A DNA stretch of 64,000 nt from Tianweitania sp. UT-5YL-CI-8 (GTDB lineage: Bacteria > Pseudomonadota > Alphaproteobacteria > Rhizobiales > Rhizobiaceae): positions 372,001 through 436,000 of the forward strand of contig NZ_JASCRR010000002.1 of NCBI RefSeq assembly GCF_030010215.1, written 5' to 3'. The translations under genes and the position numbers were made by a program. A model generated the notes under the pieces. The model saw only the letters and a list, made by a program, of their open reading frames with translations, ran no database searches and was not told the DNA's origin. Shown here piece by piece: positions 9,299-17,863 of the stretch (positions within the stretch are counted from its first letter, which is position 1; each line of letters opens with the position of its first letter).

Positions 9299-10827
9299 TC
9301 CGCGGCCTCCTGCTGTTCGACGCCGGCCATCAGCAGGCCCAGTTCGCCTTCGGTGGCGTCCGGTCCGCGCTCGCCGACGACGCGGCCGGCGAACATCACC
9401 AGGATGCGGTCGGACAGCGAGCGGATTTCATCGAGCTCGACCGACACCACCAGCACCGCCTTGCCCTGGTCGCGCATGTCGATCAGGCGGCGGTGGATGA
9501 ACTCGATGGCGCCGACATCAACGCCGCGCGTCGGCTGGCCGACGATCAGCACCCCGGGGTCGCGCTCGATCTCGCGGGCCAGCACGATCTTCTGCTGGTT
9601 GCCGCCGGAGAAATTCGCGGTCTTGAGTCGGCAATCCGAAGGCCGGATATCGTACTTTTCGATCTTTTCACGGGCATCGCGGCGGATCGCCTCGATGTTG
9701 AGGAAAGGGCCGTTCAGGTATTGCGGCTTGTCGTGATAGCCGAGGATGGAATTCTCGTTCTCCTCGAAGGCGAGCACGAGGCCGACATGGTGCCGGTCTT
9801 CCGGAACATGGGCGAGGCCACGGTCGCGCAACTCGCCGGGATCGGCGGCGCCGGTCAGGTCGATGGGCTTGCCGTCGAGCGTCACGGTTCCCGACACGGC
9901 CTTGCGGACGCCGGATATCGCCTCGAGCAGCTCCGACTGGCCGTTGCCGGCAACGCCCGCAATGCCGACGATCTCGCCTGCGCGGATGTCGAAGGATACG
10001 TCCTCGACCATGGTAACGCCGCGCGAATCCTTGACCGTCAGGTTGCGGACCGAAAGCTTGACAGCGCCGATGGCCGGCTCGCCCTTTTCCACGCGCAGCA
10101 GCACGCGGCGGCCAACCATCAGTTCGGCAAGCTCTTCGACCGTCGTTTTGGCGGTTTCCCGCGTTGCGACCATCGTGCCCTGCCGCATGACGGAAACATT
10201 GTCGGTGATGGCCATGATCTCGCGCAGCTTGTGCGTGATCAGGACGATGGTCTTGCCCTGCTCCTTGAGCTGTTTGAGGATGCGGAACAGATGGTCCGCC
10301 TCAGGCGGGGTCAAGACGCCGGTCGGCTCGTCGAGAATGAGGATTTCAGCGCCGCGATACAGCGCCTTGAGGATTTCGACGCGCTGCTGCAGCCCGACAG
10401 GCAGTTCCTCGATCACCGCATCGGGCTCGACGAACAGGCTGTATTCCTGCTCCAGACGCTTGAGCTCGGCGCGTGCCTTGGAAATGGAGGAGTTAAGCAG
10501 CGCATTGCTTTCCGCGCCCAGGATGACGTTTTCCAACACGGTGAAGTTGTCGACCAGCATGAAATGCTGGTGAACCATGCCGATGCCATTAGCGATGGCG
10601 TCATTGGGGGAGCGGATCACCGTCGGCTTGCCGTTGACGCGAATCTCGCCCTGGTCTGCCTGATAGAAGCCGTAGAGGATGGACATCAGCGTCGACTTGC
10701 CGGCGCCGTTTTCGCCGATGATGCCGTGTATGGTGCCCTTTTGGACTTCGAGATTGATGTCGCGGTTGGCGCGCACAGCGCCAAAACTCTTGCTGATGCC
10801 GACCAGTTCGATTGCGGCTTCCGCCAT
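9295..10827 (-). CDS. nucleoside ABC transporter ATP-binding protein, two NBDs
   Basis: A 510-residue protein with two fused ATPase domains, the architecture of BMP-type nucleoside and sugar importers. NBD1 has Walker A GENGAGKST, a PVGLQQRVEI signature and LILDEPTGVL. NBD2 has the degenerate P-loop GVAGNGQSE and signature FSGGNQQK. ATG 10827 (MAEAAIELVG) has an AGAGGTGG site eight bases upstream; a GTG 12 bases earlier is a weaker option. The stop overlaps the hydrolase start. It should energise the two permeases downstream and receive substrate from the 11504-12493 protein. Confidence 0.93.
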   Translation of the reverse strand: MAEAAIELVGISKSFGAVRANRDINLEVQKGTIHGIIGENGAGKSTLMSILYGFYQADQGEIRVNGKPTVIRSPNDAIANGIGMVHQHFMLVDNFTVLENVILGAESNALLNSSISKARAELKRLEQEYSLFVEPDAVIEELPVGLQQRVEILKALYRGAEILILDEPTGVLTPPEADHLFRILKQLKEQGKTIVLITHKLREIMAITDNVSVMRQGTMVATRETAKTTVEELAELMVGRRVLLRVEKGEPAIGAVKLSVRNLTVKDSRGVTMVEDVSFDIRAGEIVGIAGVAGNGQSELLEAISGVRKAVSGTVTLDGKPIDLTGAADPGELRDRGLAHVPEDRHHVGLVLAFEENENSILGYHDKPQYLNGPFLNIEAIRRDAREKIEKYDIRPSDCRLKTANFSGGNQQKIVLAREIERDPGVLIVGQPTRGVDVGAIEFIHRRLIDMRDQGKAVLVVSVELDEIRSLSDRILVMFAGRVVGERGPDATEGELGLLMAGVEQQEAAE

Positions 10828-10967
10828 GCGCCATTCCACCTCTTGGCTGCGTCTTGTTTTTACCGGCTTGTGAAAGAGCTAGCATGCCCTTAGCACACTG
10901 CCAATCGCAAGCGCGGCTGCCCCACCGTCATCCAGTCGCCGCACTACCGCCCGCCGAAAGGACGCCT

Positions 10968-11177
10968 ATGACCAGCGACACCGACAGGTTCACCACGCTC
11001 GAGATCAGGGCGGCCGAGCACGAAAAGACGATCGAGGAGCTCTCCGACGAGATCGCCCGGCAGTGGACCGTCATCGAGCGTATGCAGAAGAAGCTCGACG
11101 CGCTGACGGAGCGCTTTCTTGCGGTCGAGGAGCAAGCCGCGCCGGACGTGCCGATCACCAAGCCGCCGCACTGGTAG
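10968..11177 (+). CDS. slyX: SlyX family protein
   Basis: A 69-residue protein that is almost entirely coiled coil (ERFTTLEIRAAEHEKTIEEL-like heptads to about residue 52) and ends in ITKPPHW, the conserved SlyX C-terminal PPHY-like motif. The function of SlyX is not established. ATG 10968 follows GAAAGGACG. It is transcribed opposite to its neighbours and lies between the binding-protein and ATPase genes of the nucleoside importer. Confidence 0.85.
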   Translation: MTSDTDRFTTLEIRAAEHEKTIEELSDEIARQWTVIERMQKKLDALTERFLAVEEQAAPDVPITKPPHW

Positions 11178-11282
11178 GAGGACGCAAAGCCGCCTTCCTA
11201 TCTTGGCTCCTTCACGCAAAGGAAAGCGCCTCTGCTTTTCTCAGCCCCGACAGACCGAGCAGTGGCTCGGCCTTTCTTCGTC

Positions 11283-11458
11283 ATTCTATGGCAAGCGAGG
11301 CGAAGCCGAGCGCGACCATAGAATCCATGCCGTTACAGTTATGACCGCCTTATAGGTCCAGGAGGAACGCAACCATTTCTGTGCCGCTGCTGGTCCTTGA
11401 CGTCACGGAATGGATTCCCGGGTTTCCGCCTTCGCTGCGCTCGGCTTCACCAGGGAAT
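11283..11458. repeat. two intergenic inverted repeats in a 326-base gap
   Basis: The gap 11178-11503 has no gene that I can support. It holds ATTCTATGG (11283-11291) facing CCATAGAAT (11316-11324), and ATTCCCGGGT (from 11414) facing ACCAGGGAAT (to 11458). Both loops contain a similar GCG-AGGC or GCTGCGCTCGG segment, so they look like copies of one dispersed Mesorhizobium-type repeat. Confidence 0.6.
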
Positions 11459-11461
11459 GAC

Positions 11462-11485
11462 GAAACCGCATAGGCCTGCGGTTTC
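11462..11485 (-). terminator. candidate terminator of the nucleoside-binding protein gene
   Basis: GAAACCGCA (11462-11470) and TGCGGTTTC (11477-11485) form a perfect nine-pair stem with a six-base loop, 18 bases beyond the stop of the minus-strand gene. There is no long U run, so factor-independent function is only possible. Confidence 0.5.
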
Positions 11486-11503
11486 GCATCGTTTCCTATC
11501 CAA

Positions 11504-12493
11504 TCAATAGGGGCACTTGTCGTCCGACATGTAGTCGTGGACGGTGACCGTGCCGGCGATGATGTCGGCCTTGGCCTTTTCCACAGCGGTCTTCATCGCG
11601 TCGGTGATCAGCGCCTTGTTGTTGTCATCGACGGCATAGTCAACGCCGCCTTCCTTGAGGCCGAGATTCTGGATGCCGCCTTCGAACTTGCCGTTCTTGG
11701 CGTCCATGAAGGCGTCATAGACCGCGCTGTCGACGCGCTTGACCATCGAGGTCAGAACCTTGCCGGGATGCAGGCCGTTCTGGTTGGAATCGACGCCGAT
11801 GCCGAACTTGCCGGCGTCCGCCGCAGCCTGCAGCACGCCGACGCCGGTGCCGCCGGCAGCCGCGTAGATGACATCCGCGCCCTGGTCCATCTGGGTCTTG
11901 GCGATTTCGCCGCCCTTGGTCGGATCGTTCCAGGCAGCCGGGGTGTCGCCGGTCATGTTCTCGATCACATCAGTGGCTCCGGCGGCCTTGGCGCCGCCCA
12001 CATAACCGCAGCCGAAGCGGCGGATCAGCGGGATGTCCATGCCACCGATGAAGCCGACCTTCTTGGAAGCGGACGCCTGCGCGGCGAGCACGCCGACGAG
12101 ATAAGACCCTTCCTGCTCCTTGAACACGACCGAACGGACGTTCGGCTTTTCGACGACCATGTCGATGATTTCGAACTTCAGGTCGGGATAGTCGGTGGCG
12201 ACCTTGTCCAGCGATTCCGCCCAGGAGAAGCCGGCCATGACGATCGGGTTGCGCCCATCCTCGGCAAAGCGGCGGAGCGCCTGCTCGCGCTGCGAGGCGT
12301 TGGACACCTCGAACTCGACATACTCGATGCCGGTCTCGGTCTTGAACTTCTCGGCGCCGTTATAGGCGGCCTCGTTGAACGATTTGTCGAACTTGCCGCC
12401 CAGATCGTACAGCAGCGCCGGCTGCACTTCCTGCGAAAGAGCTGGAGCGCACATCGCGGTGGCGGCCAGCAGGCCAAGAATGATTTTTTTCAT
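11504..12493 (-). CDS. BMP-family nucleoside-binding lipoprotein-like ABC substrate-binding protein
   Basis: A 329-residue periplasmic binding protein of the BMP (basic membrane protein) family, which bind nucleosides. It begins with a clear signal peptide (MKKIILGLLAATAMCAPALS, cut near AQ/SQE). Family motifs include DLGGKFDKSFNEAAYNGAE, GFIGGMDIPLIRRFGCGY and YAAAGGTGVGVLQAA. The ribosome site GGGTGTGG precedes ATG 12493. It is the first gene of the importer set and is separated from the ATPase gene by slyX on the other strand. Confidence 0.92.
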   Translation of the reverse strand: MKKIILGLLAATAMCAPALSQEVQPALLYDLGGKFDKSFNEAAYNGAEKFKTETGIEYVEFEVSNASQREQALRRFAEDGRNPIVMAGFSWAESLDKVATDYPDLKFEIIDMVVEKPNVRSVVFKEQEGSYLVGVLAAQASASKKVGFIGGMDIPLIRRFGCGYVGGAKAAGATDVIENMTGDTPAAWNDPTKGGEIAKTQMDQGADVIYAAAGGTGVGVLQAAADAGKFGIGVDSNQNGLHPGKVLTSMVKRVDSAVYDAFMDAKNGKFEGGIQNLGLKEGGVDYAVDDNNKALITDAMKTAVEKAKADIIAGTVTVHDYMSDDKCPY

Positions 12494-12699
12494 ATGATCC
12501 ACACCCTGTAGGTTGTCTTTCCTTGCGCCCAGAAGCGCATGGCAGGAACTTGCGTCCCGCTCATGAGCCAATCTTGCATGGCCCAAAACAAAATTCACGC
12601 GGAATCTTGTCCTGTTGGTAAACATTGAAAACCGCAAAAGCCTTGCAAAGCCGAGGGTTTCGGATGCCTGGAGGTGACGTTGCGTCAGGAAAACGCCGA

Positions 12700-13026
12700 T
12701 CAGCTTTCGGTGACGAAACCGATGCGCCGACGCTGCCTGTTGTAGCCGACGGCATAAAACAGGAAGGCGAGCGCCAGAAAAACGACGAAGCCCGGCAGGG
12801 CCAGCACCCACAGTGCTACGGGATCCCACAGCATGTCAGGCGCCTTATCGCGAATGAAAGCGCCTGTCGCGGCAAAGGAGCCCGGCGCGACCGCTTCCCA
12901 GCTCGAAGCAAGCGGCGTGAAGACCAGCCGGGAGCTTGCCACGCTGCGCGTGGCGTCGAGCACGGCCATGATGGTCGCCACCGACAGAGCGGTGGTTGCG
13001 AGAAGACGAAACAGGAAACGCAGCAT
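12700..13026 (-). CDS. small membrane protein of unknown function
   Basis: A 108-residue protein with a membrane segment at about residues 3-25 (RFLFRLLATTALSVATIMAV) and a second at 75-97 (PVALWVLALPGFVVFLALAF), ending in YNRQRRRIGFVTES. The stretch between them would be periplasmic. ATG 13026 has GGAAGAGG five bases upstream. I recognise a rhizobial conserved type but no function. It stands alone between the BMP gene and the divergent histidine kinase. Confidence 0.72.
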   Translation of the reverse strand: MLRFLFRLLATTALSVATIMAVLDATRSVASSRLVFTPLASSWEAVAPGSFAATGAFIRDKAPDMLWDPVALWVLALPGFVVFLALAFLFYAVGYNRQRRRIGFVTES

Positions 13027-13282
13027 CGGCCTCTTCCGGTTGATCCGCGCACAGGAATAGTTCGCAAGCGCGCCAAGCGCAATCCACATGGGTGTGGCCG
13101 GCGCCAAAGACACCTTGATCGAAAGTTCTCCGCGAGAACGCCACAATTGCCTGCAATCGCGCAATAAAGCGTTGGCGCGTGGGATTCGGCATCCTATTTC
13201 ACGCGGGTGACGCCGCGTGAACCGCTCGCATCAAACGACCGTATACTCTTGGCGACACGCTCCAGACTGATAGAAAGTCGGC

Positions 13283-14761
13283 ATGACGAACGAGGTTTCC
13301 TCAGACAGCACTTCACCTGTCGACCGGCCCATCCCGCTGGGGCGCGGCCTGTCGGCCAAGGTGCTGCTTCTGACCATCGTCTTCGTTCTGCTGGCCGAAA
13401 TCGTCATCTTCGTCCCCGCCATTTCGACCTTCCGGGTACGCTGGCTCGACGAGCGGCTGTCGACCGCGGCGAGCGTCGCGCTGGTGTTGATCCAGGGCGA
13501 TCCCGCCAGCCTGTCGCGGGATGCTCAGAACGAAGTGCTGAAGTCGATCAGCGCCAAGGCCATCGCGGTGCGCGACGGCGGCGTGTCGCGGCTACTGGTG
13601 GCGACTGAGATGCCGCCGCAGGTCGACCAGCACATCGATCTCGACGACACGCCCATTCTCGGCTCGGCCACCGACGCTCTCTACACGCTCGTCTTCGGCG
13701 GCAAGGATATGCTGCGCATCTACGGCCATGTCGGCGACAGCGACAAAGAGTTCGAGCTGGTCTTTCCAGACTACCAACTGCGCAAGGCGATGCTGGGCTA
13801 TTCCGCCGTTATCGCCCTGGTGGCGCTCCTGATCTCACTGGTGACGGCCGCCCTTGTCTATTTCGCCATCGACCGGATCATGATCCGGCCGATCCGCTCG
13901 ATGACCCGCTCAATGCTTGCCTTCTCGCGCACGCCCGACGATCCCTCCGCCATCATCGACCATGACGGGCGCGCCGACGAAATCGGCGTAGCGGAGCGCG
14001 AATTGTCTTCGATGCAGGTCAACCTGCAGCGCATGCTGGGCGAGCAGAAACACCTCGCCGATCTCGGCCTCGCCGTGTCGAAGATCAATCACGACATGCG
14101 CAACATTCTCGCTTCCGCTCAGTTGATGTCGGACCGTCTGCTGCAGGTAAAGGATCCGTCCGTCCAGGCCTTCGCGCCGAAGCTCTTACGCACCCTGGAC
14201 CGCGCCGTGTCCTATTCCGAAAACGTTCTGGCCTATGGCCGCGCCCAGGAGCTTCCCCCCGCCCGCCGCAAGCTCAGGCTGCGGCAACTGGTTGACGAAG
14301 TGCATGGCCTGCTCGGCCCGGAGCCTTCCACGGGGGTCGAATTCATCAATGCGGTGGACACGACCTTCGAGATCGACGCCGACCCGGACCAGCTGTTCCG
14401 CGTCCTGACCAATCTCAGCCGCAACGCCATCCAGGCGATGGCTGGGGAAGCCGAAGTCGCGGTCGTCAAGCGGCTGACCATCTCGTGCGAGCGGCATGGC
14501 AGCGTCAGCCGCATCCTGATTACCGATACCGGCCCCGGCCTGCCCCAGAAGGCGCGCGAAAATCTGTTCGCCGCCTTCCGCGGCTCGGCCCGCAGCGGCG
14601 GCACGGGCTTGGGCCTCGCCATCGCCCACGAACTGGTCCGCGCGCATGGCGGCGCGCTGGAGCTTGTGGAAAGCATCGGCGGCCGTACCGTCTTTTCCCT
14701 CACCATCCCCGACCAGCCGGTCCGGCTGGAGCGCACGCGCGGCGTCAAGCGCCCGGCGTGA
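13283..14761 (+). CDS. membrane sensor histidine kinase
   Basis: A 492-residue two-component sensor. It has membrane segments near 26-48 and 172-195 that enclose a periplasmic domain of about 120 residues. A HAMP-like linker (IRPIRSMTRSM) follows, then a phosphoacceptor region with SKINHDMRN (His270). An ATPase domain has the N box LSRNAIQAM, G1 ITDTGPGLP and G2 GGTGLGLAIAHELV. No response regulator gene is adjacent, so it is an orphan in this window. The ribosome site is AGAAAG before ATG 13283. Confidence 0.92.
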   Translation: MTNEVSSDSTSPVDRPIPLGRGLSAKVLLLTIVFVLLAEIVIFVPAISTFRVRWLDERLSTAASVALVLIQGDPASLSRDAQNEVLKSISAKAIAVRDGGVSRLLVATEMPPQVDQHIDLDDTPILGSATDALYTLVFGGKDMLRIYGHVGDSDKEFELVFPDYQLRKAMLGYSAVIALVALLISLVTAALVYFAIDRIMIRPIRSMTRSMLAFSRTPDDPSAIIDHDGRADEIGVAERELSSMQVNLQRMLGEQKHLADLGLAVSKINHDMRNILASAQLMSDRLLQVKDPSVQAFAPKLLRTLDRAVSYSENVLAYGRAQELPPARRKLRLRQLVDEVHGLLGPEPSTGVEFINAVDTTFEIDADPDQLFRVLTNLSRNAIQAMAGEAEVAVVKRLTISCERHGSVSRILITDTGPGLPQKARENLFAAFRGSARSGGTGLGLAIAHELVRAHGGALELVESIGGRTVFSLTIPDQPVRLERTRGVKRPA

Positions 14762-14923
14762 GAACGGTGGGAAGCCCTCACAACGCCTTCTCGCCTACTT
14801 GGCGATCGTGATGAAAAGTTTGCCGGAGCATCTTGCTTTTCGCGGAATCAGTCTTTAGGAAGCAGCCATCGCGGTTGGCCGACAGGCTGGCTGCGGCAGG
14901 CGGGGTTTTCCCATGCCTCATGC

Positions 14924-15000
14924 GCACCCGTAGCTCAGCTGGATAGAGCACCAGACTACGAATCTGGGGGTCGGGCGTTCGAATCGCTCCGGGTGCGCCA
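14924..15000 (+). tRNA. tRNA-Arg (anticodon ACG)
   Basis: A 77-base tRNA with acceptor GCACCCG pairing with CGGGTGC, D stem GCTC/GAGC, anticodon stem CCAGA/TCTGG enclosing CTACGAA (anticodon ACG), T loop TTCGAAT and an encoded CCA end. Its 3' 50 bases are duplicated at 41328-41377, so the gene is the insertion site of the element to its right and its 3' half is now supplied by that element. Confidence 0.96.
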
Positions 15001-15004
15001 TTTA
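14951..15004 (+). repeat. attL core (direct repeat, left copy)
   Basis: This 54-base copy starts in the anticodon stem (CCAGACTACGAATC) and ends four bases past the tRNA (CCATTTA). It is identical to 41328-41381. After one mismatch a further 11 bases (TTCAATGACTT) also match. Confidence 0.93.
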
Positions 15005-15037
15005 CTTCAATGACTTGGCTATCATTTGACCTCCTCC

Positions 15038-15126
15038 CATGTTGCGTCATGTTGCAACTGAGAATCCTTGGTTTTCAGGCGTTTTCACTGGTGTGCGGCC
15101 AGTCGACGCGACATGGACGCGACATG
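15038..15126. promoter_or_regulatory. candidate integrase arm sites, left end
   Basis: Two tandem pairs of one motif lie 34-125 bases inside attL. GACGCGACATG occurs twice back to back at 15105-15115 and 15116-15126. CATGTTGC occurs at 15038-15045 and 15048-15055, which on the other strand reads GCAACATGACGCAACATG. The same paired motif stands beside the right end at 41275-41293. Tyrosine integrases of this class bind such arm sites; the function is inferred. Confidence 0.5.
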
Positions 15127-15237
15127 GAAAGTGTGGCGCGGCGAAGCGTTTGGCGAAAAACGGCAACAGCTTTGGCACCCAAATCTGAGATTCGTTAGAC
15201 GTTGAAGGCTTCGCTGCTACGCGGAAAGATCACCTGT

Positions 15238-15978
15238 TCAGCCTTGCTGAACATGGGGTAGTAGCCATTTTAGCCCAATGATCAGCTTCTCGTATTTAAT
15301 TTCATAGAGCAGCTCAACCTTCTCGGGTGACAAACTGCCTGAATCGAAATTGAGCCGTTCCAATCGCTCAATCAAAGTTCGGATAGAGCCTTCTTGTTCC
15401 ACAAGCACCGCTTCACTGGAGACGAACCCCTTAATTTCGTCCTCTCGACTGTGCCAAGATCTCGCCAAGCCTATTATTGATTGTTCAGGGTCCATCGTCT
15501 TTCCCGAGGGAAGGACGAACGAGGAAACTGGACGCCCGTCTGCCATCCTGATTTCGATGTAAATTCTGCCAACATGCCTGAGCCAATGAAAGAGCGTTTG
15601 AACGCGAGCATCAAATGTTCTGTCGTTCGTCTGCACTCTCAGCAGATCGGTCTGAAAACCTATGGCTTCGGCTTGTCGGCGAGCTTCTTCGGCCTGTTGT
15701 TTCAGCACATTCCTCTGTTCGATGAACTCTGAGCGGTTGAGTTTTAACTCCTGGCGTTGTGAGCTGAGCTCTAGGCTCTGCAGGAACACAGCTCCTGCCA
15801 GCCACAAAAAAGCGACCGGCGCGAAGACCCCTGCGAGAAAGTCACCTAGCTCATTCAGCGATAGGCAGGAGACTTCGACCAAGGCGGTGCATATCGGCGC
15901 GAACTTCCACAACGACGTAAAATAGACGCAGGTGAGAACGACCAAGCCGCCTAATGCCCAAAGTGTCGATTTCGCCAT
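15238..15978 (-). CDS. two-TM coiled-coil protein of unknown function
   Basis: A 246-residue protein with membrane segments at about 3-22 (STLWALGGLVVLTCVYFTSLW) and 47-66. Between them is the recurring signature LGDFLAGVFAPVAFLWLAGA. After them comes a coiled coil (about 68-110), then a soluble C-terminal domain. The same layout is common in proteins called putative phage abortive-infection or simply hypothetical, but no activity is known. ATG 15978 follows a G-rich site (GGGGGGCTGGGA). It is the first gene inside attL, with lower GC than the flanking chromosome. Confidence 0.75.
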   Translation of the reverse strand: MAKSTLWALGGLVVLTCVYFTSLWKFAPICTALVEVSCLSLNELGDFLAGVFAPVAFLWLAGAVFLQSLELSSQRQELKLNRSEFIEQRNVLKQQAEEARRQAEAIGFQTDLLRVQTNDRTFDARVQTLFHWLRHVGRIYIEIRMADGRPVSSFVLPSGKTMDPEQSIIGLARSWHSREDEIKGFVSSEAVLVEQEGSIRTLIERLERLNFDSGSLSPEKVELLYEIKYEKLIIGLKWLLPHVQQG

Positions 15979-16091
15979 TCCCAGCCCCCCACATCTCACC
16001 CCAATTAAACGCATCACCGGTGCGAGGAAAGAAGGGCTCTCCGAATTTGTGATTCTGGTTGCCCTCAAAGCCCTTGATTGCCCTTGGCAAC

Positions 16092-16292
16092 CTACCGCCG
16101 ATGCGGCTGGCTCATCCCAAATTCTGCCGCGATCCAAGGGAGGAAGCTGCCGTGGCCGATGGTCTCCTTGACCTGGTCGGCAATGAAGACCTCACCAGCA
16201 GCAACACGATCGGCGATGATGGCTTTGACATCGGGTTCGGCGGTAGCCGTCTCATGAAGGGCTCTATCGGAGAGTTTCCCCAATTGGGGAAA
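16092..16292 (-). pseudogene. DUF3102-like fragment (rearranged)
   Basis: The reading frame contains GHGSFLPWIAAEFGMS, the core of DUF3102 proteins, ending soon after in QPHRR. Ahead of it is LSDRALHETATAEPDVKAI, which resembles the region that normally comes after the core (compare ALYALAAPSTPPEVRDHV in the copy at 17864-18256). The order is therefore swapped and the protein truncated. It is probably a recombination relic. The family's function is unknown; it is frequent in rhizobial phages and islands. Confidence 0.6.
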
Positions 16293-16490
16293 CATTTCAG
16301 ATCGATACCTTTGAAAGCTCGATGGCGGGCAGTCATGTTTGCAAAATCTGCAAACAATTCTCCGTCGGCAAGCTGACGTTGACACCGCGGACTTTACTGC
16401 GACACTCGGCAATCCATGCGACATGGAGGGGATAGCATTGTCGTCATTTGATGAATTTGAGGAAGAACTCAGTCGCTCACTCAGCGCCTA

Positions 16491-17231
16491 TTGCGTGTGC
16501 GCTACCAAGATTTTGCCAGGACTGCCAAACGATGGCTTCAAGGGTTGGATGTGGCCCCGGAGCCCACACGGTCGCGGATTCAGTGGCTTCGATCGCTGAT
16601 GCCTATCGACAAGGTCCTATCCGAGGTGTTGGTAGAAAGTGACGGTCCGGACGGCTCCGCTGGGCTCGAGTGGCCGGAAGATCTTGAAACGCAACTCGGC
16701 GCTCAGCTCAATCTGCTGGCATATTTTGCGGATGGACACGAAGACGCCGCCCAATTTGCCTATCACCATTTTTACGCGGGTGATCCCAACATCAACAACA
16801 ATCTTCACAGTATGACTGATCATCTTTTCGAACCGATGGTCGAAGATTTGTTACGATACCTAAGGCGCAATCAGGATCAGCCGATCTCAACCGAGCAAGC
16901 GACCGCGCCGGCGGCGGACCGCATAGTGTCGGTCGATCATAATTCCCAAGGGTACGAAGCGACCAGAGACGCGCTCTCTGCTCTTGAGGGAAAGCTCGAG
17001 GGTTGGAACGAACTCAACGTTGATGACCGCAAGCGTATGCAAGCTGAGATCGGCGCTGCTCGTAAACTCCTGGATGCAACGAAAGTCAGATTAGAAGCAC
17101 TTGCGACCCTTCTGGTAAAAACGCTCAAGTGGCTAACTGTTCAGTTCTCCGAAACTGCAGTGGGTATAGCAGCAGGCTGGACAATTGCGAAAATCGTAGA
17201 GCTCATTCCGGATCTTCATCAGTACTTTTGA
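16491..17231 (+). CDS. hypothetical protein with C-terminal hydrophobic helix; 5' end possibly frameshifted
   Basis: A 246-residue frame from TTG 16491. The middle (SVDHNSQGYEATRDALSALE ... DDRKRMQAEIGAARKLLDATKVRLEAL) is a helical module I have seen at the C-terminus of unrelated Rhizobiales proteins. It ends in a probable membrane helix (ETAVGIAAGWTIAKIVELI). A better N-terminus lies in another frame: ATG 16423 gives MEGIALSSFDEFEEELSRSL and is joined to this frame only by a shift near 16480-16490. An ATG at 16599 is a third option. Function unknown; an inhibitory membrane role is only a guess. Confidence 0.6.
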   Translation: MRVRYQDFARTAKRWLQGLDVAPEPTRSRIQWLRSLMPIDKVLSEVLVESDGPDGSAGLEWPEDLETQLGAQLNLLAYFADGHEDAAQFAYHHFYAGDPNINNNLHSMTDHLFEPMVEDLLRYLRRNQDQPISTEQATAPAADRIVSVDHNSQGYEATRDALSALEGKLEGWNELNVDDRKRMQAEIGAARKLLDATKVRLEALATLLVKTLKWLTVQFSETAVGIAAGWTIAKIVELIPDLHQYF

Positions 17232-17246
17232 AAGTACACGCTGCCC

Positions 17247-17360
17247 ATGAACTACGACGAAGGCCCCTTCCCGCGGCGGATGAAGCTCACGATCTTCGGC
17301 ACGGCCGTTGTGACGTCGGCGGTGCTCGGAGCGCTGTGGTGGGCTGGGGTGATCGGATGA
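17247..17360 (+). CDS. 37-residue single-TM small protein
   Basis: MNYDEGPFPRRMKLTIFGTA begins a 37-residue product whose residues 14-37 form one membrane helix ending WWAGVIG. Its ATG comes 15 bases after the preceding stop, and its TGA overlaps a further ATG (ATGA). Coupled small membrane genes of this kind are common in rhizobial phages. No function can be given. Confidence 0.45.
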   Translation: MNYDEGPFPRRMKLTIFGTAVVTSAVLGALWWAGVIG

Positions 17361-17627
17361 CGTCCACAGCGCCCGCGCCAGTGGCACCCGCCCAAAAAAG
17401 CGTCGTAGGCGCCATGGCCACCCGGGCTGACTGTCGCGTTGTTGACCGCTTTTTTCGTGCTGCTTTTCAGTCTCGCCACCAGCATAAACCGCGAAGTCGA
17501 CCTCTGCTTTGATGATTCTTCGGGATACTACATCTGGGATGATGTCGTCCGCGAACGGGAATGCCATCAGGAGGGCTGGACACGAGAGCCGGCCGGGGGA
17601 TATCCGCAACCACCTCGCGCGCGGTAG
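17357..17627 (+). other. broken small membrane-protein frame
   Basis: From ATG 17357 the frame MTSTAPAPVAP... runs to 17512 but loses sense after about 30 residues. In another frame, 17436-17627 encodes a good membrane helix (ALLTAFFVLLFSLAT) followed by NREVDLCFDDSSGYYIWDD. The latter frame has no ATG and opens after a TAG. The pair looks like one small membrane protein split by shifts in the run of A and C bases near 17390-17420, or two tiny genes. Low certainty. Confidence 0.35.
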
Positions 17628-17671
17628 TGACGCTCGTATTGCCGTCGGCAGGCGTATCAAAGGACACCAGC

Positions 17672-17863
17672 ATGACCATCAAACTTGCGATCACCGCAAA
17701 CCAAGTCGCCGCGATCTGCATTGGGGCGAAGAAGGCGGGCTATGCGCCAGTCATCCAGGTAGGGGATGTGTTCGTCCGCCTCATCCCAGAGCACGAGGCG
17801 ATCCAAGCCATCGCGCCTCAGAAAAAGTCAACAGAACGGGATCGCGGTACAGGCTACTTCTGA
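17672..17863 (+). CDS. 63-residue hypothetical protein
   Basis: A small protein beginning MTIKLAITANQVAAICIGAK with VIQVGDVFVRLIPE in the middle. ATG 17672 follows a clear AAAGGAC site at six bases, which supports expression. The stop TGA at 17861 is in the same frame as the DUF3102 fragment that follows, so read-through would join them; I regard this as chance. No domain recognised. Confidence 0.6.
   Translation: MTIKLAITANQVAAICIGAKKAGYAPVIQVGDVFVRLIPEHEAIQAIAPQKKSTERDRGTGYF

Noticed and set aside
9493-10893. 466-codon plus-strand frame opposite the nucleoside ATPase gene
   Set aside because: It is the complementary shadow of a gene with both Walker motifs, and has no ribosome site or domain.
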